A DNA stretch of 34,540 bases from Verrucomicrobiales bacterium (lineage in GTDB: Bacteria > Verrucomicrobiota > Verrucomicrobiia > Verrucomicrobiales > V1-33), in contig JAQGPJ010000079.1 in NCBI GenBank assembly GCA_028293125.1, forward strand, positions 181,296-215,835, read 5' to 3'. The notes below the pieces were generated by a model that saw only the letters and a program-made list of their open reading frames with translations, was not told the DNA's origin and ran no database searches. A program made the translations under genes and the position numbers. How positions within the stretch are numbered: the first letter of the stretch is position 1; each line of letters begins with the position of its first letter. Of this stretch, positions 23,732-31,939 are shown in pieces.

Positions 23732-24000
23732 GCGGCACTCAGCCTGCAAAGGACTACCGGGGCAAGCGCGGCCGCTTTTGAAAAGATCCGTTCCCGCAAG
23801 GCATGGCCCCTCCGCGCTTGGGCTGGCACCAGTGCCGCAGGATAGCCGGCCCGTCGGTTTCATCTGAAAATTCAGCGTGAATTCCGGCACCATCGGCAAC
23901 CGCAGCTCTGAAGGGATGCCTGTGGAACCTCCCCTCATCCAATGCCGCTGGATCCCGGCGGATAGAGGATGCTGAAGCTCCATGTCCGGCCGCCGGCCTG

Positions 24001-24198
24001 TCAGGCCAGCCCGCCTCTCCGCCGTCCGGCAAGCTGCAGCAGGCCCGGCGGCAGCAGCAGCAGAGCCGCCGCTCCCGGTTCCGGCATAATCTTCAGGCTG
24101 AACTCCGCCGAAGCCTGGCCGGAGAATCCAAAACCCCCCTCGTAACTGGAAAACGCGCCGACGTGGGCATTGACGGTGTAGTCGCCGGGCGCGAGCAA
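24001..24198 (-). pseudogene. Orphan C-terminus of a PEP-CTERM protein
   Basis: About 65 residues end in PEPGAAALLLLPPGLLQLAGRRR: a PEP motif, a hydrophobic helix and a basic tail, the three-part PEP-CTERM sorting signal. Before it is a beta-rich piece (APGDYTVNAHVGAFSSYEGG) like the end of a secreted domain. No signal peptide or larger domain is found upstream in the same frame, so the 5' part of the gene has been lost. Confidence 0.65.
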
Positions 24199-24582
24199 AC
24201 TTTCAGGAAATCACGGATAGGGATCCATCCCTGGGCGGACGATGCACAGAAGCGCGGGAGTTTAATACGGACCTCCGCAGTGGCGGACTGCTATTCCATG
24301 GAGGCTTGCGCAACAGGGCGGGGAGGGGGAAGCCGGAGAATGCCGGGGAACAGCAACAGGCTGCCCGTCCACCGCTCCAAAGCCGGCACCGGTCCCGCAG
24401 GACTCCCCCGCCCCGTCCCGCCCCGTGATGAGAGCGAGGATCATCCGCTCTGCTTTGCAGTGCCGGCTTTCCGGATAGGTGCCGGCTGCTGCGGCGGGGG
24501 CTGGTGGGCAGCCGGGTTCAGCATTCCTGAAAGCAGGCACCCACGGAGGCTGGGAGGGCGTGGCCACTATAGCGGGCGCATA
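24199..24582. other. Gene-free interval
   Basis: No convincing coding sequence, repeat or RNA is visible. It lies upstream of the orphan PEP-CTERM tail and may contain unrecognisable remains of its 5' end. Confidence 0.4.
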
Positions 24583-24813
24583 TCAGGCATGCCTGGATCG
24601 GGGCTCCAGCCCGGCCTTTTCCTGCATTCCATGCCGCAGAGCCTCGGACAGAATTTCCAAATAAACACGGTGCAGGCTGTCCAATTCCTCAATTGTCAGA
24701 CTGTCGCCATTCCTCACTCCTGCCTGCTCAAGCACCTTGCTGAAGGCGTCCTGCAGGGGGGCCATCTTTTCACATTCGGCAAGGAATCGCTGCTTTAAAT
24801 CGGCGTGGTTCAT
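24583..24813 (-). CDS. Small hypothetical helical protein, 76 aa
   Basis: Not recognised. The product starts MNHADLKQRFLAECEKM and appears entirely helical and charged (LTIEELDSLHRVYLEILSEAL), with no membrane segment. Composition is that of a real soluble protein. On the minus strand the region before the ATG at 24813 contains TATTGTAT, a possible -10 element. It stands alone, without a clear Shine-Dalgarno. Confidence 0.55.
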   Translation of the reverse strand: MNHADLKQRFLAECEKMAPLQDAFSKVLEQAGVRNGDSLTIEELDSLHRVYLEILSEALRHGMQEKAGLEPRSRHA

Positions 24814-25114
24814 TTGAGAGCGCGGAATACAATATAAAACGCGGTCGCTGGCAAACAGGGTGCCGAAAATAAATACAGCACTTCAGCCTTGGGTCGAAAA
24901 GCCAATCCGGCAAGAACCGGGAGCGGGCCCGGCGGGTTTCCGGGAAATGTGCCGGCAGTGGGGAATTTCCGTGAATGCGGATCTTCTCCTTGGGTGGCCG
25001 GCGGAGATAAGCTGCAGTGTTTTTCCCTCCTGCCTCCGCCCCGGCCATGGGGCGGCCCGAAGCTCCAGCCGGCAGCTGGTGTTCCGTGTCCACAGCCCGC
25101 CTTGGAGGGAATCC
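24814..25114. other. Divergent intergenic interval
   Basis: No gene seen. The part near 24820-24880 is AT-richer than its surroundings and probably includes the promoter of the 24583-24813 gene; GGAGGG at 25104-25109 serves the next plus-strand gene. Confidence 0.35.
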
Positions 25115-25420
25115 ATGAAAGCTCTCACCGCCGCCCTGGCGCTGCACGCCTTGTTTGGCCTGATTTGTCTTCACCGCGCCGTTGTCCGTGGAGAGTGGGC
25201 CCAAAGCGCCTGCGCTTTCCTGGTGGCGTCCTCAGGCGTTTACCTGGTTCTTGGCATGTTCCGGGCTCTCCGCCGTGCGGAAGCCCAGTTCGAGCGGCGG
25301 GAACAGGCGGAGGAGCGCCGCCGGGCATTCAGGGAGATGGTGAAGGCGGACCACCGGCCCGGAGCCGGCACCGGCGGCACTGGTGCCGCAAAGCCTCCCA
25401 CAGCCCATTCCGGTCCGTGA
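25115..25420 (+). CDS. Small two-helix membrane protein, 101 aa
   Basis: Not recognised. Two hydrophobic helices (about 5-24 and 30-49: LTAALALHALFGLICL and ACAFLVASSGVYLVLGM) are followed by a charged helical stretch (RALRRAEAQFERREQAEE) and a glycine/proline tail. GGAGGG lies 5 bases before the ATG, one of the strongest ribosome-binding sites in the window, which supports translation. It could be a regulator or membrane component; nothing indicates which. Confidence 0.62.
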   Translation: MKALTAALALHALFGLICLHRAVVRGEWAQSACAFLVASSGVYLVLGMFRALRRAEAQFERREQAEERRRAFREMVKADHRPGAGTGGTGAAKPPTAHSGP

Positions 25421-25462
25421 CGGGTGGACAACGGATACTCCCTCCCGATTATTTCAGGCCCG

Positions 25463-25561
25463 TTCCACGCGCCAAGGCGTTGCATCCGGCTTTCAGTAAC
25501 CATCCTTGAAAATGTCAAAAGTCCGGGTCATGCAAGACACCCGTGAAATCCCGGGCGCACG
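25463..25561 (+). repeat. Copy 1 of a duplicated leader-and-start segment
   Basis: This segment aligns to 28278-28380. Shared blocks in order: CACGCGC, AAGG, TTGCATCCGG, TAACC, GAAAATG, CAAAAG, GGTCAT, CAA, GACACCCG, AAATCCC and CGCACG. It spans the untranslated leader and the first ~17 codons of the gene that follows. Indels of one base separate the copies within the coding part. Confidence 0.7.
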
Positions 25562-26198
25562 GATTCCGAGGTTCAGCGGAAGAATCAGTGGACTCCACCC
25601 CATGGACGAAATTCAAAGACTTTCCCCGCTGGAGGCCATCCGCCACCGTCCGGAACTGTATGTCCGGCCGGATGAACCGGACACCGTTCCGGACCAGCTC
25701 CTGCAGGCTTCCCTGTGCCATCCGCTGGCGGAATTGCAGTGCGGGAGCGCCTCCCGTCTTCACATCTCCATCAGTGGCCTTTCCGCAGTCATCACCGATG
25801 ACGGGCCCGGCTGGCCGGTCCACCGGATCCATGATGGGCGGCGTTTTGCGGAGAGCCTGCTGGGGGACCTTTACGCCTGCCGGGACCACAAGCAGCACGC
25901 GGAGTTGGCAAAGTCGCTTTGCCGCATCACCCTGCCCGTGGTGGTGGCGCTCTCGGAGTGCTTCACTCTGGACATCCTGCGGGACGGGGAGCACTGGCGG
26001 CAGGTTTACCGCAACGGGAATGCGGAAGCGCCGCTTTCCTGCATCGGCTCCTGCCGTACCAGCGGCACCCGGCTGTCCTTTGTGCTGGATCAGCGGTTCT
26101 GTGACGGAGCGGTCTTTTCCGCGGAGGCGCTTTCCGTCTGGCTGGCGGCACTTCCGCCGGAGGTGCCGGGGGACGGGATCACGGTGCATGCTTCATGA
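25512..26198 (+). CDS. Stand-alone diverged GyrB/ParE-type ATPase-like domain protein
   Basis: A 228-residue protein similar to the N-terminal ATPase (GHKL) domain of GyrB/ParE only. Matches: LEAIRHRPELYV at 40-51 (GyrB: AVRKRPGMYIG), VITDDGPGWPVHRIH at 93-107 (DDGRGIP..IH), VVALSECFTLDILRDGE at 144-160 (VNALS...REG), RQVY at 163-166 and TSGTRLSF at 183-190. The ATP-binding glutamate and asparagine of the first helix (E..N) and the glycine lid GGLHGVG are absent, so ATP hydrolysis is unlikely. No transducer or TOPRIM domain follows. The ATG at 25512 lies in the leader repeat; the Met at 25602 is an alternative start. Function unknown; a gyrase-binding decoy is one guess. Confidence 0.7.
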   Translation: MSKVRVMQDTREIPGARIPRFSGRISGLHPMDEIQRLSPLEAIRHRPELYVRPDEPDTVPDQLLQASLCHPLAELQCGSASRLHISISGLSAVITDDGPGWPVHRIHDGRRFAESLLGDLYACRDHKQHAELAKSLCRITLPVVVALSECFTLDILRDGEHWRQVYRNGNAEAPLSCIGSCRTSGTRLSFVLDQRFCDGAVFSAEALSVWLAALPPEVPGDGITVHAS

Positions 26199-26757
26199 TT
26201 CATGGTTTACCGTCCGCTGTGTCCTGCTTCCAGGTTTGGCTGGTGCATGCCCGCCGCTTTGTCCGCAGTGCGGACTGAAGCCGTTTCCGGAATCAGCTCA
26301 GGGACCGGAGCGGCGGACCTATACGGAGCCTTTCTGATTTGCCAGTTGCGGAACTGATCCCAGCAGGCCGGAAGGAACAGGGCCGGCAGGATGAACGTGA
26401 GCCAGCCGGATTTTGTCCGCGGGATCAGGGAGGCTTTCCGGAGGGTGTTCTTCACGGGGGGATTTGCCGCAGGCTCCCTGAGGTGTCCACCGCCGGAATT
26501 CCGGAGCCTCCGCATGATGCACACCCCCGCTGGGACCTGAAGGAATACACGCAAAAGCAGAATGCAGGGGTGACCCAAGCCCCGTGATCCGGTGCCGTTG
26601 GTATCCCCCCACTGCACCGGAAGCCGGCAGCATGCGCTGAATCCACCCCGGCGTTTATTTCGGCGGCACCATAGGCGGCCAGCATCGTATCGATTCTGCC
26701 GGTAAGCGGATCATTGCACTCCCGGCGGCATCAGCAGGCTCACTTTTACGGATCCCC
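26199..26757. other. Gene-poor interval with only doubtful small frames
   Basis: A minus-strand frame (26207-26515, start MRRLRNSGGG, one hydrophobic stretch SGWLTFILPALFLPA) and a plus-strand 49-codon frame from 26392 (MNVSQPDFVRGIREAF) overlap each other. Neither has a good ribosome-binding site or known family, and at most one can be real. I leave both uncalled. Confidence 0.3.
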
Positions 26758-26931
26758 ATGAACCATCCATCCACGTTCCTGAGCAAGCATCGCCGCGCGG
26801 AAGCCGCGCGGATGAAAGACCTGGCCCGCCGTATTCCGCGGCTGGAGGGCTCCTCTCCATCCCCCTCTCCTTCTTTGGCACTGTCCGCGCCGGCTTCCGG
26901 ACCCGGTGCCGGGGTTCAAAAAGAAGGATGA
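26758..26931 (+). CDS. Possible small basic protein, 57 aa
   Basis: Not recognised. ATG at 26758 gives MNHPSTFLSKHRRAEAARM, a basic helical half, then a serine/proline/glycine-rich tail ending VQKEG. No Shine-Dalgarno. The pattern could be a short regulatory or DNA-binding peptide, but the length makes chance possible. Confidence 0.28.
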   Translation: MNHPSTFLSKHRRAEAARMKDLARRIPRLEGSSPSPSPSLALSAPASGPGAGVQKEG

Positions 26932-26978
26932 CCTGATGACAGCGCGCCCAATCGGAGGGCGGGGTTCCTATTTGGCTT

Positions 26979-27416
26979 TCATTGGCCGATCTCCAAAAAC
27001 TCCAACGTTTTGAGATCCATCCCGCCACCGTAAAAGTGATCTATCACCTGATGAAACACGCTTCCGGGATCCGAAATCGACGCGAAGAGGCTCATGGAGG
27101 ACCGCAGCTTCAAATCGTCCGGAGACCCCATGATTTCCCCGATCCCCGTGCCCTGATGCGCCAGCAGTGCGGCGGCGCACTCATGAAGCCTTCCGCCGAG
27201 AATCCCGTGCTCAAGGTAGGCGATGGCCTCGCGCTTTGACTGGATCGCATACTCCTGGGCCATCAGGCTATGACCAAGCCCTGCGGCCTGGGGGAAAATA
27301 TACCAAATCCAGTGGGTCCGCTTCCTTCCGCGCCGCAGCTCCCCGAGCGCGGCTTGGTAATCCCGGCTTTGCGCGGCGATAAACCGCTGCAGATGATAAG
27401 GATCAGTGTCGCTCAT
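26979..27416 (-). CDS. DUF1810 family protein
   Basis: A 145-residue protein matching DUF1810 over its full length: YHLQRFIAAQ at 7-16, the family hallmark THWIWYIFPQAAGLGHS near 34-50, then YAIQSKREAIAYLEHG and GRLHECAAALL, and the C-terminal DDLKLRSSMSLFA and FHQVIDHFYGG. The fold is a small alpha-helical (calpastatin-like) one with no assigned biochemical role; it is common in mobile and accessory regions. The ATG at 27416 (MSDTDPYHLQ) is the usual start. It stands alone. Confidence 0.92.
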   Translation of the reverse strand: MSDTDPYHLQRFIAAQSRDYQAALGELRRGRKRTHWIWYIFPQAAGLGHSLMAQEYAIQSKREAIAYLEHGILGGRLHECAAALLAHQGTGIGEIMGSPDDLKLRSSMSLFASISDPGSVFHQVIDHFYGGGMDLKTLEFLEIGQ

Positions 27417-27718
27417 GGCGTGTTTTGTTCCATGATGCGCGCAGCCCGCCCGTTGTCCAGGGCTCCGCTCCGGTGCTGGCCGTATCTGTGGCCACTTTGG
27501 CTGGTGGCCGGCAGGAGCCACAGCTGACTCCGAAAACTTTTCGGGTGGCCGCCATCAAAGAGGCTCCGGTTCCGATGGTGGATCATCGGGGATTACGATT
27601 TACGACCCGTCCTCAGGGCACCCATTATTCTTCAGAGGCGGCCGCGTGGTTTATGGCGCCCGGCATTCTCTGCGCAGGAGCCGAAAGGGTCCTCGTGGGT
27701 TTGAATTCCCTCCCTTCT
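27417..27718. other. Gene-free interval
   Basis: Nothing recognisable was found between the DUF1810 start and the end of the next minus-strand gene; it presumably carries the DUF1810 promoter. Confidence 0.35.
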
Positions 27719-28213
27719 TCATCCTGCCAACGTCCATCCCTTCCAGCCGCGCCGCTGGTGACGGAGCTTTCCCAGTCCCGCCGTCGCCCGGCACCATTCG
27801 TTGCCAGTGCCTCCGACCCGCTTCCAGACACGGTCCTCCGGCTCAAACAAGTCCGGGTGGGTCCGGACAAACTCATACAGATTCCGACCCCGCCAGACCG
27901 TGCCGTCCGGGGCCCGCAGCGCCCATTCCCGTGCGGCCGCCTGATCCGGCCCCTTCCGGCGCCTTGGATGCTCCCGCGCCGCCCGCGCCGCGCCCTCCTT
28001 GGCACGGGCGATGACTTCCGGCGTTCTGCCGATAGCCAGCGCGGCGAGAGAGGAGGGCCGGGCCGGTGAATGGTATTGGCCCACGGTCCCCGGCGCATGG
28101 CGTGCCCGCCGCCGTTTGATATAGTCCGCACTGTGGCCTGTCGCTGCGGCAATGGCCATGTTGGGCTGCCGCCAGTCGATTGCGGCCCAGTTTGTTTTCG
28201 TAGCGCGGGGCAT
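27719..28213 (-). CDS. Putative HTH protein with C-terminal NL..F / WKGW module
   Basis: A 164-residue basic protein, function unknown. The N-terminus (NWAAIDWRQPNMAIAAATGHSADYIKRRR, residues 8-36, only its core given here) resembles a helix-turn-helix that reads 'Asp-Trp, then a short helix, then a recognition helix rich in Arg'. The C-terminal half has DGTVWRGRNLYEFVRTH at about 102-118, HPDLF and GWKGWTL at 155-161, a small module found in proteins with homing-endonuclease-associated or DNA-binding roles. Charge and motifs suggest DNA binding. It starts at the ATG 28213 without visible Shine-Dalgarno. Confidence 0.6.
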   Translation of the reverse strand: MPRATKTNWAAIDWRQPNMAIAAATGHSADYIKRRRARHAPGTVGQYHSPARPSSLAALAIGRTPEVIARAKEGAARAAREHPRRRKGPDQAAAREWALRAPDGTVWRGRNLYEFVRTHPDLFEPEDRVWKRVGGTGNEWCRATAGLGKLRHQRRGWKGWTLAG

Positions 28214-28277
28214 GATAGCGGAGCTGTCACTTTATCTGATCACCTGCGCCCCGCAATAGGCATCCGGATCCGGTTGG

Positions 28278-28380
28278 TTTCACGCGCAAGGGATTTGCAT
28301 CCGGGCCTACCCTTTAACCTCCCCGAAAATGCCAAAAGCCTCCGGTCATCCAAAGACACCCGCAAAATCCCGGCCGCACG
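28278..28380 (+). repeat. Copy 2 of a duplicated leader-and-start segment
   Basis: Homologous to 25463-25561. Here the ATG at 28329 (GAAAATGCCAAAAG) is followed by two single-base insertions relative to copy 1. Allowing for these, the peptide would be MPKAPVIQDTRKIPAAR against MSKVRVMQDTREIPGAR in copy 1, so the similarity is at protein level too. Downstream sequences are unrelated. Confidence 0.68.
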
Positions 28381-28485
28381 TCGGAAGGTCCGCCGAGCGG
28401 CACAACGCCCGGAAAATCAGTCATCGCCAAGGCAAAGGACTATGTCGCCCATATTTCCTTCAAGGTTCACGGCGGGGATGCCCAG

Positions 28486-28803
28486 ATGGCCCGTGCCATC
28501 GGGCACTTCTCCAACTTCTCAAACATCTGCCTTTATGCCCTGCGGGCCTATTACCTCCTCATCCGGAAATTCTACGGGCCCGCCAACCCTCTGAGCCGCG
28601 GAACCGACAGGCTGGCACCGCCTCCCTATGAATATCTTCTTGTCCCTCTCAAGGTGGAGAAATTCCGGGAGTTCGCGGCGCTTTCGCAAAAGCTGGAGGC
28701 CAGGACCGGGAAGCAGGTCAGCATTGAACAGCTCATGGCGGGGGCTGTGGAGGGCGTTTCCATAGCTGATCTGGAAACATGCCGGATCCCTTTCCTGATC
28801 TGA
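28486..28803 (+). CDS. Hypothetical protein, 105 aa (5' end possibly frameshifted)
   Basis: Not recognised. From the ATG at 28486 it reads MARAIGHFSNFSNICLYAL, a middle part with NPLSRGTDRLAPPPYEYLLVPLKVE and a helical end (EQLMAGAVEGVSIADLETC). The frame stays open and protein-like for about 25 further codons upstream (VIAKAKDYVAHISFKVHGGD), but contains no start codon. The conserved start at 28329 (copy 2 of the leader repeat) is in another frame, so the gene probably suffered a frameshift between 28329 and ~28420. The product may thus be truncated or inactive. Confidence 0.5.
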   Translation: MARAIGHFSNFSNICLYALRAYYLLIRKFYGPANPLSRGTDRLAPPPYEYLLVPLKVEKFREFAALSQKLEARTGKQVSIEQLMAGAVEGVSIADLETCRIPFLI

Positions 28804-28939
28804 GCCGGGGATTGTTTGAAATTTATGCGGAGAATCTGACTGAAATACCCCAGGCCGGTCCGAAGCCTCCCCCTGTCCCGTGATTCCGGAAATCCCGTCC
28901 ATTCCCAAGGAGCCGGACCACTGCTATTCTCCCGGCATT

Positions 28940-30940
28940 ATGAATGCGACTTTTATTCCGGCGGCCGGACTTCTGTGCAGCCTTGCTTTCCCGGCGCTGG
29001 CCGGGAATGTCATTCTTTCCCCGGACGGGGAAATCCGGACGCTGCCAGCGGCGCGGGATGCGGCGCGCGCGTCCGGAAAGCCCGCGCGGGTGATCATGAA
29101 GGGGGGAGTGTATGAGCTGGACCAGCCGCTTTTGCTGGAGCCCGCCGACTCCGGTATCACTTGGGAGGCCGCCCCCGGCGAAAAGCCGGTTGTCTCGGGC
29201 GGGACCAGGCTTGCCCCCTTCACGGTGACGAAGGAGGGCTTGTGGGAGACACGCCTGCCCGCCGGCCTTGCGGGGACCGGGCAGTTATGGATCGGAGGAA
29301 AGCGTGCCATTCCGGCCCGCTATCCAAACACCGGTTTTCTGCGGCCCGTGGGGGTCTCGGAGCAGACAACCAACGGCGGGGGCTTCCGGCAGACCGTCAG
29401 CGTGGCGCCGGCGGACTTGGAATCGCTGAGAGCGCTGGCCGCCGATGGTGTCCGCCCGATGCAGATTCTGGTTTCCCACAAGTGGGAGAACACCCGGCGT
29501 CTGATCACGGCCTTGGACCCCGCGGGAGGAAAAATCATTACTGAAGGCAGGTCGGTCAACACCCACGCGCCCTGGGACGCCACCTCGGTTTTCACCCTTG
29601 AGCAGCATTCCGCCTTGCTGGATTCCCCCGGTGAATGGGCTCTTACGCCGGAGGGTGCCGTGCTCTACAAACCGCTGCCCGGCGAAAATCCCGCCTTGGC
29701 CGGGGCGGTGGCTTCCCGGCTTCCCCAACTGGTGATTCTGCGGGGCGGGGCGGACCAGAAAGTCCGGGACATCCGCTTCAAGGGCATCGCCTTCCTGCAT
29801 TCAGACTGGACCTGTCCGCCGGATGGATTCAATCCGCAGCAGGCGGCGGCATCCATTGAAGGGGTGATCCAAGCGGATCATGCGCAGGGTATCACCTTTG
29901 AGGATTGCGAAATCGCCCATACCGGAATCTATGGCATGTGGTTCCGCCGGGGGTGCCGGGACAACCGCATTGAACGGTGCCATGTGCACGACACTGGTGG
30001 GGGCGGCGTGCGCTTCGGGATGATGAATGCCGGGACGGATCCCGAGGATGCCACCGCCGGCAATATCCTGAACCACAGTATTGTCAGCGACGGTGGCCAC
30101 GTTTTTCCCTGCGCCACTGGAGTTTGGATTGGCCAGAGCGGGGACAACAAAGTGACCCACAACGAGATCAGCCACCATTCCTACACCGGCGTCTCCGTCG
30201 GCTGGCTCTGGGGTTATGCCGAATCCCCCGGCAAGCGCAACACCATCAACCTCAACCACATTCATCACATCGGGGACGGCCTGCTGAGCGACCTGGGAGC
30301 CGTCTACACTCTCGGTCCGTCCGAGGGAACCACCGTCAGCGGCAACCACATCCATGATGTCACGGCACTGACCTACGGCGGGTGGGGGCTTTACAACGAT
30401 GAGGGCAGCACCGGTATTCTGATGGAGAACAATGTGGTGACGCGCACCAAAAATGGCAGCTATCACCAGCATTACGGGCGCGAAAATGTCCTGCGCAACA
30501 ACATCCTCGCCTTTGCGGAGTCCGGCCAGATCCAACTGACACGCGCCGAGGACCACCTGTCCTTCAGCCTCACCGGCAACATCGTGCTCTGGCGGAGCGG
30601 TCCGGCGCTCAACGGGGACGGCTTCAAAAGCGGCAGAGTGGAAATGGACAGGAATCTTTACTGGAGCACCGATGGAGCGCCTCCCGACTTCGCGGGCATG
30701 ACCTTAAGCGCTTGGCAGGCAACGGGGCATGACAGGGGCTCGCTCGTGGCCGATCCGATGTTCAGGGACCCCGTAAAAGGCGACTGGGCCCTTGATCCGG
30801 CATCACCGGCCCTGAGGATGGGGTTCAGGCCCATCGACCTCTCAGAATCCGGCCTTTACGGTGACCCGGCGTGGACCGCCAAAGGTCAAGCGGCTCCGGA
30901 TTTCCGCACCCGGTATCCCGCGCGCCCGGAACCGGAATAA
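28940..30940 (+). CDS. Secreted right-handed parallel beta-helix protein
   Basis: A 666-residue protein with a signal peptide (residues 1-21, ending FPALAGN). Residues 25-90 (LPAARDAARASGKPARVIM, GGVYELDQPLLLEPADSG) open as in secreted polysaccharide-acting beta-helix enzymes such as GH141- or GH120-like proteins. From about 290 to 580 short beta-helix coils recur: ITFEDCEIAHTG, NRIERCHVHDTGGGG, NKVTHNEISHHSYTG, NTINLNHIHHIGDG and VSGNHIHDV. The C-terminal SLVADPMFRDP / DWALDPASPAL is also common there. A plant or algal polysaccharide is the probable substrate; the exact family needs a search. ATG at 28940 is set by the signal peptide; an AAGGAG lies too far upstream to be certain. Confidence 0.87.
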   Translation: MNATFIPAAGLLCSLAFPALAGNVILSPDGEIRTLPAARDAARASGKPARVIMKGGVYELDQPLLLEPADSGITWEAAPGEKPVVSGGTRLAPFTVTKEGLWETRLPAGLAGTGQLWIGGKRAIPARYPNTGFLRPVGVSEQTTNGGGFRQTVSVAPADLESLRALAADGVRPMQILVSHKWENTRRLITALDPAGGKIITEGRSVNTHAPWDATSVFTLEQHSALLDSPGEWALTPEGAVLYKPLPGENPALAGAVASRLPQLVILRGGADQKVRDIRFKGIAFLHSDWTCPPDGFNPQQAAASIEGVIQADHAQGITFEDCEIAHTGIYGMWFRRGCRDNRIERCHVHDTGGGGVRFGMMNAGTDPEDATAGNILNHSIVSDGGHVFPCATGVWIGQSGDNKVTHNEISHHSYTGVSVGWLWGYAESPGKRNTINLNHIHHIGDGLLSDLGAVYTLGPSEGTTVSGNHIHDVTALTYGGWGLYNDEGSTGILMENNVVTRTKNGSYHQHYGRENVLRNNILAFAESGQIQLTRAEDHLSFSLTGNIVLWRSGPALNGDGFKSGRVEMDRNLYWSTDGAPPDFAGMTLSAWQATGHDRGSLVADPMFRDPVKGDWALDPASPALRMGFRPIDLSESGLYGDPAWTAKGQAAPDFRTRYPARPEPE

Positions 30941-31228
30941 GCTTGGAAACAATTCATCCTGCACGGAAGACCGTATCCAGTGTTTACAGCTGCGGCTAAG
31001 AATGTTTCCACCACGGCACAGGCGGCGGTGGAGTCAGTGCCGGCCGGACACGGGCAATCTGCTGGAGGTCCTGCAGGAGCAGGAGAAAGCGAAGGCCGCA
31101 GAACAGAAACAGCCTGCCTGCCCGGCTTTCAGGCAGGGCTCCGCTCCGCGCTCCCGCCGGCTGGGGATGCCGGTGTCAAAGCGCTCAATGATCGAGTCGA
31201 GCAGTTCACCGGTGGCATGGACGGGGCG

Positions 31229-31798
31229 TCAGGAATCAGGGTTCCGTTCCTGCCGTGAGGCTGCCGGCGGAGGCAGACATGGCCGTGTGTCCCAGCCCCT
31301 GAGGATGGGTGCCCATGCCGTATCCACAGGTTGGATTTGCCTTCCGCCCACGAGGGCCAGCGTTTTGGCTGAAAGCCGTATCTCCTGCATTACTTCATGG
31401 CCAAACAGCGGGACACTGAACCAATGAAGCCCACCATTCACAAGCCGTGGTTTTATATCGGCCAATTTCACATTATAGGGTGCCTCCACGAATCCAAACA
31501 GTTCATCATCCTGAACAGGGCGGCGGATACTCTCAAGGCTTGCAATCATTGATGCCACCTGGCCCGGGTAACTTCCCATGAATTCAATGATTGGGAATTT
31601 TGTCGCGGAGACCGCGCAGGCCAGTTCGTGAAGATTCCCGCACGGGGCTATGGTTTCAGAGCTTTTCAGCACGATCCTGACGCGTGGCGGATCCCCTCCC
31701 TCGTCATAGCCACGGGGAATTGGGAGATCCTCGACTTCAAAGACCATTTCATGCGCTGAAATACTTAGAACTTCCTGTGCCCGAAAGTTTGCACCCAT
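31229..31798 (-). CDS. Hypothetical protein, 189 aa
   Basis: Not recognised. It starts MGANFRAQEVLSIS and has alternating strand and helix predictions (EDLPIPRGYDEGGDPP, RVRIVLKSSETIAPCG, ELACAVSATKFPIIEFMGS, GGLHWFSVPLFGHEVMQEI). No signal peptide, membrane segment or catalytic motif is visible. It could be an immunity-like or phage-derived protein, but this is a guess. The 288 bases before its 3' end (30941-31228) show only unconvincing coding traces (LLEVLQEQEKAKAAEQK). Confidence 0.52.
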   Translation of the reverse strand: MGANFRAQEVLSISAHEMVFEVEDLPIPRGYDEGGDPPRVRIVLKSSETIAPCGNLHELACAVSATKFPIIEFMGSYPGQVASMIASLESIRRPVQDDELFGFVEAPYNVKLADIKPRLVNGGLHWFSVPLFGHEVMQEIRLSAKTLALVGGRQIQPVDTAWAPILRGWDTRPCLPPPAASRQERNPDS

Positions 31799-31939
31799 AT
31801 CAATTCAGCGGCATGCCCTGCCTGCTCCGGCACTTTGCATGGTGACGGCGGGTGCCGCAAGCGGGCGGAGCCGGCATCCCCGCCGGCGGGCATTGACCTG
31901 AAGCGGGGAAAGCGCACGCGGCGGGTTCAGGAGTCGGCC

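Noticed and set aside
26392-26541. 49-codon plus-strand frame MNVSQPDFVRGIREAF
   Set aside because: Overlaps a competing minus-strand frame, poor ribosome-binding site and no family; chance cannot be excluded.
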